A stretch of 64,000 nt of DNA, taken from positions 36,061,052-36,125,051 of the forward strand of contig CM075772.1 of the NCBI GenBank assembly GCA_037974665.1. The letters run 5' to 3'. Position 1 is the stretch's first letter. Each line of letters opens with the position of its first letter. Positions 47,349 to 57,457 of this stretch are shown here, one piece after another. Source of the stretch: Ehretia macrophylla (taxonomy: Eukaryota; Streptophyta; Magnoliopsida; Boraginales; Ehretiaceae). The position numbers and the translations under genes were made by a program. The notes under the pieces are model-generated. The model made no database searches, had not been told where the DNA came from, and was given only the letters and a program-made list of their open reading frames with translations.

Positions 47349-49569
47349 GAAAGGAAGGCCTGAGAGCTTACTCCGCTGTTCGTGGTGGAGTGCACCCTTA
47401 GGAGTTGTTAGTAGGGATAAAGGAATGCCTTAAGGTAGCTCGTGACCTAAGGTAGGCGCATTAGACTGAATGAATTAGCCTTAGTTTTGGCATTTCTTGT
47501 AGGAAAATAGGAAGAATTTTAAATGATAAAGCGAGATTCTCTTATTAAATAAAAAAGCGAACTAGGAGCAGAAGGCGAAAGGGCGTTTCTTTAGTAAGGA
47601 AGGAACGCAAGTTAGTGACATCTATCTTAAAGTCTGCTCCGGGTTCTGCTCTCGTTGTTCTCAAGGTAGCGAAGTTACCAGAGAGGGAAGCTCTGATTCC
47701 TATTGTTGAATCCACTCTTCACAACGTATCGTATTACTTAAAAGAAAGCAAATACGTTAAGTAAGGGCGCGAGGAAATAGACACCAACTGTTTACTAGCA
47801 TGCATTTAAATCAGATGCCAGAATGACTCTTTGAACCTAACAACGTAACAAATAAATAAACTAGCTACCATGAAGACTGAGCAAGATGAAAATTAAAGAA
47901 AATCGAATTCTGATAACGTTTGTTTTTAACAAAAAAACAAAAAGAAAGAAAGAAAATAGATGAAAGTTCACCCCAAATAAGCGAGTGACTCAAGGTATGC
48001 CATCGCTCTTCTCTCTTGACCTGAGACTACTGGTGAGAGTTCTGTGAACGAGGACAAAATCCTTTCGGTGGCTCTTAAATAAAAAAGAATCAATTCAATC
48101 AACTCTAGAGCTAGGAGTTCTATGTCTAGGTTGAGGGTTGAGGATAGGCCTTTTAGTTAATCTTATCTGCTACCCTACTTATCGCAGCTCTAAAGGCAGC
48201 TACTGAACTGACTCGTCAGGTTGAGTCGACTGTGATTCTTCTGTTCCACACTGAATGGTATCGTTATCGTATTCAGCAGTTTTCCCAACTCTCCGCTAAA
48301 GCCCTTACGTTTTTTTCTTGTTTGATAGAGATGAGAGAATGCATTTGTTGGTATAGAATCTAGAAGCAATCCTTCCTGCTAGGCTACTCTTAACTTAATA
48401 AGTCATTTCGTCAGTCAGCAGTTCAGCCCGAGGGTAGGCAACTAAAAAAAGAACTACAACTTCTTTCTCCTATAGGTCATATTAGACTGATCCTTAGTTC
48501 TTCTCTGGTTCAACCAAGCCTTAATTCCTTATGAGATGGGATGCTTACTAATCGACTACATATCTCGAGATGCGAAAAATAGCGTAAACTTAAATAAAGA
48601 CTACCTTGATCCTTTCAAAGCGGATATTCATACGCTTATTGGATTAGGTTATTTGAAGATGACACGGGTTTCAGCTTGATTGCTTTCCTAAGGTTCCCTT
48701 TGGTTAGAGAGGATAACTCTTATTAGGCTAGTAAGGTAAATGAATTTAGGAATAAAAGATCCCATGTCCCATACAAAAGAAAGACCAGGAGATAAAAAAT
48801 AAAGAAGGCGTGTGGGAAAGATCTCAGACCTGGTTCACTCCAGGAAATTAAAATAACCCCCTATCAGATCTGGCATAAGAGAGGAGGGCTTTAGCAAAAA
48901 TAAGGGATGCGGATAAAAGTGATTGATCCAAAGGAAGTAAGTAGCCGTTACTTTGGATCCTAGTGACTATGCCTCAGGAGTGGGATAACAAAAAGTAAGG
49001 ATTCGATTAGTTTTCTCATGTAGTTCAGGTTGAATCTGATATGCACCTTTGGCTCTAGGTATCCTGTATATAGATAGGATCAAGGCGGATTAAAGAAAGG
49101 AATTGATAAAGCATCAGTCAGTTGACATGACATGAAAAGCCTTCTCTTAGAAAGGTGTAGTGTAGATTAGGTGGGTGTTCAATGAGCTCGAGATAGCTAC
49201 CTAACGAGAGGAAAGGACATCGGGTATAGTCTTTCTTTGATCCTGGCTCCCCGATTACATCAAACCACACCATGTCTATAATGTACTTATTACTATGGAA
49301 AACAACTGATCCTAATTATATTATATATAAGAAGAACTTGGTCCTATAAAATAGACTGCGTTTGTATTAATGCCCGAAAACTCCCATGTCTTTCTTGGTT
49401 AGAACAACCAGCAATTTCTGACAAGTCTTTCTTCATTCTTAGAGAATAATGGCCTTTCTGATCTCATCCATATTCTGATCGAAGAAAGAAGGTTTTTCAT
49501 TCAACCAACTATCTTTTTGAAGCAGATAGTTCATAGTTCTTATTCTATAGATACTTATAAAGCCAACTT
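47349..49569. other. Mitochondrial-like DNA upstream of rpl5, no gene recognised
   Basis: About 2.2 kb with base composition and texture unlike the LTRs and continuous with the rpl5 gene. I see no long reading frame, tRNA or rRNA I can name. Plant mitochondrial spacers are typically like this. The first bases (GAAAG) are the right flank of E. Confidence 0.5.
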
Positions 49570-49919
49570 ATGTTTCCACTATATTTTCATTACGAAGATG
49601 TATCACGTCAGGATCCGTTGCTCAAACCGAATCATGCCAACGTTATGGAAGTTCCTGGATCGTGTAAAATAAGAGTAGTACCAAAGGTAGCACCTTCTAT
49701 CAAAAATGGAAAATTGGCTATGGAGATTCCACGCTATCAGAAATTAATACAGACACAAAGGGCTTCAATAGGAAAGTCGTTTCGATCCAATCCATTCTTG
49801 GGGTCAAATAAAGAAAAAAAAGGATATGTCAGTGACCTAGCACGACAAAGCACTCTCCGAGGGCATGGAATGCCTAATTTTTTGGTCAGAATCTCCACAG
49901 TAATGTCTCTGTTAGATTC
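49570..49919 (+). pseudogene. rpl5: Mitochondrial ribosomal protein L5, 5' part, cut by element F
   Basis: ATG at 49570 opens a frame of 116 host codons before the insertion. It is recognisable as plant mitochondrial rpl5 from [43 protein letters not shown] and [13 protein letters not shown]. The protein is part of the large mitoribosomal subunit and binds 5S rRNA. The frame ends in Leu-Leu-Asp (codon GAT at 49915-49917), then the F LTR begins at 49920. The 3' part is at 59944-60155. It sits directly upstream of a decayed rps14, the usual plant mitochondrial order. The [13 protein letters not shown] region suggests a small local rearrangement relative to the usual sequence, but I judge that from memory only. 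Confidence 0.93.
49915..49919. repeat. Target duplication GATTC, left side of F
   Basis: GATTC repeats exactly at 59944-59948, and removing F plus one copy restores the rpl5 frame across the junction. Confidence 0.97.
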
Positions 49920-50490
49920 TGTGACGCCCGGGTTTTAGCCATGCATTTAATTACTGTTGCATCCCTTGTTTGCGCATTTACTTCTATGCCTTATTAACTG
50001 ACTTTGTGACTACTATTCACTCCATTTTTAAACTACTTTCTATTAGTTAATTAGTATTTTTATTAAATCATATTAATTGTGAAAGTAGTGGGAAAAATGT
50101 GCATTTGAGCTTAAGGCGTTAGGAAGGCTCGTTTAGAAAATGACTTTAGTAGTTGAATGAATAGTGTTACGTAACTAACTTAGGTAATTAATTAGCTAGC
50201 ATATATTTTACTATCTAAGCTTTTTTTAAAGCTTACTACGTACATTTTATTAGATCAATTAAGCACCCAATTGACCCCACCATAACTTAACCCCTTTATT
50301 ATAACACTTAAGCTCACAAAATGCAAAAGAAAAAAAAATAAAAAGCTGAAAACAGCAGCCCAAACCCGACAGCCCCTCTTTGCACTTGGGAGAATTTTTT
50401 CATCTTCAACTCTTCAATTCAAGTCAAGCCAAGCCTTGAGCAACTAGTGTAGGGTGTTTGCAAGGTTCCTAGGTGCTCCTACGCGTAGTG

Positions 50491-51824
50491 GTGAGGGATT
50501 TCACGACTTGTTTTTGCATTTTTAAATAGTTGCTCATTTATTGATTTGTTGAAAATATGATTATATGCCATTGTAATTGTTATCTATGCTAATATACTAT
50601 CTATATGAATGCTAGAGAACACTTTTGAACCGTCGTTTCGCAATTTAAATGGTTAGAATCGTTAGTTTAATTTTTAGGGTGAATAGTGACATTTTTTTCT
50701 AGGGTTTTGTGTAATTGCTCGAATTAGCTTGATTTAATGCTTCTAATAGATGCCTTAGGTGTTAGTGAAGATAGCCTAATAGCCCCGTGCACTTGCATTG
50801 CCTTAAATTGCCTAAAAAATGGAAAATAGCCGACTTTAAGTTGGGGCTTTCGGGGTTAATGCGAATCCGGGTGGATTCGGGCTTCAATTCTAGTATCCTT
50901 AGGCTACCTAGGTGCTTTAGATGCCTTGATATCCCTTGTTTGAAGCCCGGCCAATGTAGGTATGGTTTTAAGCCAAAAGAGGGAAATTGGGGCTTTCGGG
51001 GTAAACGTGTGCATTTGAAGGAGTTAGAGGGTTGAGAGGGTACCTTGGGGGTTAGTTAGAAGGTTGGGAGAGTTTCCTTTGAAAATGAAATCATTAACTT
51101 TGGTTTAGAAGAGAAATAGTTCGAAAAACAAAGGGGTTTAGGTGCAATTTAAGTTGTCTCACACTTCTAAACCCATGTCAGGACTTCTTGAGGGGTTAAA
51201 TGTGATTTTAAATAGATTTGGACCTTTTGGAATGATTCTATGCTTATTTGGTATAAGTTCATTTGTAAACTGCTTATTAACTTCTATATTTGCTTCTATC
51301 CTAATTGTATCGAGCTCAACCTACTTTGTTGATCCTCCTATGTGTTAATGCTTATATTATTGCTATTAACTTGCCATTGTTAAGTGCATTGCATAGTGGT
51401 TGCGCAACCATAGTGTCAGGGGCGGATGTGTTGAATATCGGCTGGGCGGCAGAGGGCTTGCCGGTGGATATTCAAACTCCGTACCCTATTCCCTCATTCG
51501 CCTGGTCCGGAGATTGCCAGGGGATGTTGGGTCGTAGGATTCGGGGTACATCCGGAGTACACCCACTGGAGTGATTGGGGTTATGCCGGCTTATCGTGAT
51601 CGTGCTCGTGGTTCGTGGATCGTGATTGAAGACCAGTGAAGATTGGTGTATAGGGGATTGTTGAAACGTATCCTTTTAAATGTGTGGTTATTTAAGTTAT
51701 CGTTGTTTCTTTAATTGTCTAAGTGTTATTGTTGCATGATTGTATTATATGTTGCATTGCACGCCCCGGGACTATATCCCTCACTGGGCAACAGTGGTTG
51801 CTCATACCTCGATATCTGTTTCAG
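50491..51824 (+). other. Putative LTR intron in F
   Basis: Donor TAGTG|GTGAGGG and acceptor ATCTGTTTCAG|GA, 1334 bp; 58029-59359 in the 3' LTR. Both sites are unchanged between the two LTRs. Prediction only. Confidence 0.45.
51785..51804 (+). other. LTR hairpin near the acceptor, F
   Basis: TGGGCAAC-AGTG-GTTGCTCA: an 8-bp stem with one G-T pair, 20 bases before the acceptor CAG. The 3' LTR copy is at 59320-59339. Confidence 0.65.
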
Positions 51825-52414
51825 GAGACGCTGAGGGTGATCCCCAGCTCGTTGATTTAGTTGAGGAAGAAGAAGTTCAGATCGAGCCTTTACCTTAGTT
51901 GCTGTGTCTGATAACTTGAGGTGGTTAATGATTTTGCTGCTATGTGGAAGACTCATCTGATTACTTTATGTACTATTTTGTAGCCCAAGGGCTATGTATA
52001 TGCTTGTTGTATAAGTTGAAGATTAGTTGGTTGGGTTGTAGCTTTGAAAGTCTATGAACTGTAATAAATTTTTTTCTTGCCTTTTTTTCTTTCCTGCTTG
52101 GGGGTGGATGGTTAATGTAGAATGCTTTATCCTTTAAGTTGTTTTATTGATTTCCTAGAATGTCAGGATTATAAGACTATGCTGACAACAAGTTCTCGCA
52201 TGCTTGTGTGTTTTGGAGATATTGTGTACTATAAGGCTCGGATGGCCTTATAGCTTTGTTGTTTAATTAAGAAAAGCTTGTATTGTATTGTTGGGACTTT
52301 GTTTAAGTGTTTACAGGTTTTTAGAATGTCCACGGTACAGGGGAGACTCTGTCCGTGTGTCGGGTCCGGACTTAACCTTTAGTTTGGGGGTTGGGTCGGG
52401 GCGTGACATTTAAG

Positions 52415-52426
52415 TGGTATCAGAGC
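52415..52426 (+). promoter_or_regulatory. F primer-binding site
   Basis: TGGTATCAGAGC, six bases after the LTR end. Confidence 0.95.
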
Positions 52427-52762
52427 TATAGATTGCATGAAGCCGGGTTAAATTTCTCGGTCTATGGGTAGAGATTTGTTATGTGACCTTGTGAATACAT
52501 GAGTCCTTGATTTTGATTGACCTAAGTGAAATTTGAATAAGGAATGAACATGCTAGCATGGAAATAGAATATCAAGAGTTCAGAACGTCAAGTATGATCT
52601 AGTGATTTATGTTTACTTCAAGAATGTGGAATATTTATTTGAACCTCTATGTACTTGACTTTATGTGAATCTAATTGGACTCTTCTTTATGTGTTTACTT
52701 ATAAATTGCATATATACATATATATATACCTGTCATAACACTTTGCATTCTAGCTATTTGAG
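52427..52762 (+). other. F untranslated leader
   Basis: 336 bp to the gag ATG. It starts with the conserved post-primer stretch GCATGAAGCCGGG then TTTCTCGGTCTATGGG. Confidence 0.6.
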
Positions 52763-55700
52763 ATGGGGCCTCGCCGTCGTGCTGATAATCCGAATGTTGG
52801 TGGTGAACCCGAGGGGGTTCAGAGGCAAGAAGCTGAGGTGCCCGAAAATGCACCGCAGGTTCAAGAACCGAGCACTGCACAGATCTTGGCCACGATGGCC
52901 ACAGCTATGAACACTATCGCCCAGTTTGTTACACAACAGGGTCAACCAGGGGTCGTTGCAGGTAATCAGGCTGCGAGAGCCGGAGGTAGTGGTCCTACCG
53001 GAGGGAATCTGTATGATCGGTTTATACATCATGGGGCCTATACTTTCTTTGGGGAGCCGGACGATATGAAAGCTGAGATGTGGCTAAGGAAGTTCGAGAG
53101 AGTGGCAGCGATACTCGAGTGCCATGATGACAGGAAAATTACTTATGCTACTTTCCTTCTCGAGGGTGATGCTGAAGATTGGTGGAATACCATCAGTGAG
53201 AAATGGGGAGCTGAGGGAGGTCATCATTCGTGGGCCAATTTTTTCCGAGAGTTTCGAGACAAGTATATATCGGTAGTTGCCCGCGAGAGGCGACAAACTG
53301 AGTTCATAAACTTGAAGCAGGGAAGTATGACCGTAGATCAATACGAGGCTACTTTTACCCGGCTTTCCCGTTATGCACCAGCTTTAATTCAGCCGGAGGA
53401 CATGAAGATTCAGAGGTTCATCATGGGTTTGAGGAGAGATATTATGCTGAACTTGTCTTCAAATGATTTTCCTAACTATGCTGCAGTAGTCCGAGCTGCC
53501 TCGAGATATGGGAAACGGAAACCCGATGTGGTAGCCGAGACCAGTCAAGCGAGTAAACGGTTTCAGTCTCAGAGTCAAGGGTACCAGGGGCAGGCTGTAT
53601 CGGTTGGGCAGAGTTCGCAGCCGAGGCAGACTCAGAGTTACACAGGGCCTACTCAGACTCAGGCACGACCAGTTCAAAGTCAGACTCAGAGTCAGTTCCG
53701 TCCAGCAGTTTCCCGTTCGCAGCAGGGTAGTTCAGCTACCTCTACTTACAGAGCTCCTTCGGGAGGCACTGTTGCAAGACGTCACCAGCAGTGCAGCTTC
53801 TGTCAGCGTCAGGGTAACACTGAGGATGTTTGTTGGAAAAAACATAACAAGTGTACAGGTTGCGGTAGTGATCAGCACAGGGTTAAAGACTGTCAGAAAT
53901 TTAAGAATCCTAGAGGTCAGACATCAGCTCAGAACTCTCAGACCAGGGCCCCAGCTGCAGCACCACCACCACGAGGCCAGGCCCGTGTATTTGCTTTGGA
54001 TGCTGAGGAGCTTCCGGATACTACCGCTGTGGTAGAAGGTATTTTTCTTCTTAATGATCAGTCAGTTAAGGTTTTAATTGATTCCGGGGCTTCGCATTCT
54101 TTTATTACTCCTACTTGTGCACAAAATGCTAAATTGAAACATGATAAACTGTTGCATGAGATTGTGGTCTATACTCCTATGGGTCCGAAGTTTGTTACTA
54201 GGTCTATTTGCAGAGCATGTAGTATATTTATTGAAGGTCGTGTTTTTCCTGCTGATTTGATTATCCTACCCTTCAATGACTTTGAAATTATATTGGGGAT
54301 GGACTGGTTAAGTAAATATTATGCCCAGCTTGATTGTAGAAAGAAGATTGTGTATCTAGAAATGCCTGACCAGCCTATACTTAAAATAGTTGGTAGTAGA
54401 AAATCTACGGGAACTCCTATTATTTCTTCTATTAGGGCATCTAAATTATTGAGCAAGGGTTGTGAGGCTTATCTTGCATATTTGATTAATCAACCTGGGG
54501 ATCAATTGAAATTGAATGATGTACCTATCGTGAGAGAGTTTCCGGGGGTCTTTCCTGAGGAATTACCTGGGTTACCGCCTGATAGAGAGATAGAGTTCAT
54601 GATTGATTTATTGCCGAGGACTTCACCTGTCTCTAGGACTCCGTACAGAATGGCTCCACCTGAGTTGCAGGAATTGAAGGTTCAATTGCAGGGCTTGCTT
54701 GAGAAGGGATTCATTCAGCCGAGTTCGTCACCGTGGGGTGCGCCAGTTCTATTCGTTAAAAAGAAAGACGGATCTCTTCGCCTATGCATTGATTATCGAG
54801 GTCTTAATCAGGTAACCATCAAAAATAAATATCCTTTGCCTTTAATCGAAGAGTTGTTTGATCAGTTGCAAGGCGCCAGGGTATTCTCTAAATTCGATCT
54901 GAGGCAGGGTTATTATCAGCTGAGGATTAAGAAAGATGATGTTCCTAAAACTGCCTTCAGAACTAGATATGGCCATTATGAGTTTGTTGTCTTGCCGTTT
55001 GGTCTTACTAATGCTCCCGCCGCATTCATGGATTTAATCCAGAGGGTATTCCGTCCTTATCTGGATCAATTTGTGGTCATATTTATTGATGATATCCTTG
55101 TCTATTCTAAATCTGAGGCGGAACATGAACAGCATCTCAGAATTGTGTTGCAGACTCTTCAGGAGCATCGGTTATTTGCAAAGTTTAGCAAATGTGAATT
55201 CTGGCTTAAGCAAGTTGCTTTTCTTGGCCATATTATCTCGCAGGATGGTATTTCTGTTGATCCAGCGAAGATTGAAGTTGTGTTATCTTGGAAACGACCT
55301 GAAACTATCACAGAAATTGGTAGCCTCCTTGGTTTAGGTGGGTATTATCGGAGGTTTGTCAAGGATTTCTCTAAGATTGCAGGGCCTTTAACTCAGCTTA
55401 CTCAGAAGAAAACAGTATTTGACTGGAATGATAAATGTGAGGCCAGCTTCCAGGAATTGAAGAAGAGATTGACTACAGCTCCTATTCTTGCTTTACCTGA
55501 GGGTTATGATAATTTGATGATCTATAGTGATGCTTCGAAGGAAGGTCTGGTTTGTGTATTGATGCAGAATGGCAGGGTTATTGCTTATGCTTCCAGGAAA
55601 CTGAAACCTTATTAACTCAACTATCCGACTCATGATCTTGAGCTTGCAGCTATCATTCTTGCATTAAAGAAATGGCGTCATTATCTCTGGGGCAACAGAT

Positions 55701-57421
55701 TTGAAATCTTTACAGATCATAAGAGCTTGAAATATCTGTTTTCACAGAAAGAGTTGAACATGAGGCAGAGGCGATGGCTGGAATTACTTGAGGACTATAA
55801 CTGCACTATTAACTATCTTCCAGGTAAGGCCAATATTGTTGCTGATGCTTTGAGCCGAAAGGCTACTGTTGCTAGCTTGATTATCAAGAATTGGGAATTC
55901 ATGGAAGAATTGTGCTTATGGAAGCCTAGTACTTCAAATTCTGGTATTCAATTTGCAAGTTTGCAGATTCAATCTCTGTTGTTATCCAGGATTCGAGAAG
56001 CTCAACAGGCTGATCTTCAATTGTTGAAAGTCTTAGAGAATTCTAAAGGGGGAGAGTCGGATTTCAAACTGCACGACGATGGTATTCTTAAATTCAAGGG
56101 TAGAATCTGTATTCCGAATGATCCAACTCTAAAGAAGGATATTCTTGCTGAGGCACACAGTTCTCGATATACTATCCATCCAGACAGTACGAAAATGTAT
56201 AAAGATTTAAAGCAGAATTTCTGGTGGAATAATATGAAGAGAGCAATTGTTGACTATGTTGCTCGATGCCTTACTTGTCAGAAAGTTAAAGCAGAACATC
56301 AGAGACCTGCAGGGTTGTTGCAACCTTTGGCTATTCCTGTTTGGAAATGGGATGATATTACTATGGATTTTGTATCAGATTTACCGAGGTCTTCAAGGGG
56401 TAATGACTCAGTCTGGGTTATTGTGGATAGACTGACCAAGACTTCTCATTTTATTGCTAAAAAGAAGTCTGATTCTCTTGATAAACTGGTAGAGTTGTAT
56501 ATTGAGAATGTTGTCCGACTACATGGAATTCCAAAGAGTATCGTGTCAGATAGAGATCCCAGATTCACATCTCAGTTCTGGCAGAAGATTCAGAAAGCTT
56601 TGGGCACGAATTTGAATTTCAGTACAGCTTATCATCCTCAGACAGATGGTCAATCCGAGAGAACTATCTTAATCCTCGAGGATATGTTGCGGGCTTGTAT
56701 TCTGGACTTCGGTAAGAGTTGGGAGAAGTATTTGCCACTAGCAGAGTTCGCCTACAACAATAGTTATCAAGCTACTATTGGTATGGCACCTTATGAGGCA
56801 CTGTATGGGCGTAAATGTCGGTCTCCTCTCTACTGGGATGATGTTGGTGAAATGAAGACTATCGACCCTACTCTCTTACCTGAAATGAACAAAATGGTTG
56901 ATCAGGTGCAGCTTATCAGAAAAAGAATGCTTACAGCGCAGAGCCGGCAAAAGAGTTATGCAGATAGACGACGTCGTGATCTGAAATTTGCTGTGGGGGA
57001 CCGGGTATTTCTGAAAATTTCTCCTCGCAAGGGTTTGATTCGGCATGGTAAAGGAGGTAAACTCAGTCCTCGATATGTGGGACCATTTGAGATAACTGAA
57101 ACTGTTGGTGATTTGGCTTACCGTCTAGCTTTACCTCCCAGTCTGGGCAGAATTCATGACGTATTCCATGTTTCCATGCTTCGGAAGTATCAGCCAGATC
57201 CCTCTCACATACTTGAGCCGGAACCGCTAGAGATCAGTGAAACTTTGACCTACACAGAGAAACCTCTTCGAATTGTTGATCAGAAAGTTCAGGAGCTAAG
57301 GACTAAAAGCATTCCGATGGTTAAAGTTCTGTGGGATCATCACGGAGTAGAGGATGCGACATGGGAAAGAGAGGATCAGATGCGGGATCGGTATCCGGAG
57401 TTATTCGCCGAATCATGTAAG

Positions 57422-57439
57422 AATTGCGTGGACGCAATT
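57422..57439 (+). other. Pre-PPT stem-loop, F
   Basis: AATTGCG-TGGA-CGCAATT, perfect, then AGTTT and AAGGGGG. Here the stem is read as Asn-Cys-Val-Asp-Ala-Ile, a different frame from A1 and C. Confidence 0.85.
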
Positions 57440-57444
57440 AGTTT

Positions 57445-57457
57445 AAGGGGGAGAGGA
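57445..57457 (+). promoter_or_regulatory. F polypurine tract
   Basis: AAGGGGGAGAGGA directly before the 3' LTR start at 57458. It lies within the open reading frame. Confidence 0.9.

Larger units (their letters stand above)
49920..52408 (+). repeat. F 5' LTR
   Basis: TGTGACGCCCGGG to GGGGCGTGACA. TATA-like TTATTATAAC near 50296-50305; donor-like GTAGTG|GTGAGGG at 50491; GC-rich core near 51410-51600; hairpin 51785-51804; acceptor-like TGTTTCAG ending 51824. Confidence 0.97.

Noticed and set aside
53604..54035. 143-codon plus-strand frame overlapping F gag in another frame
   Set aside because: A shadow of gag-pol in the repetitive Gln/Ser-rich part; no independent start context or family.
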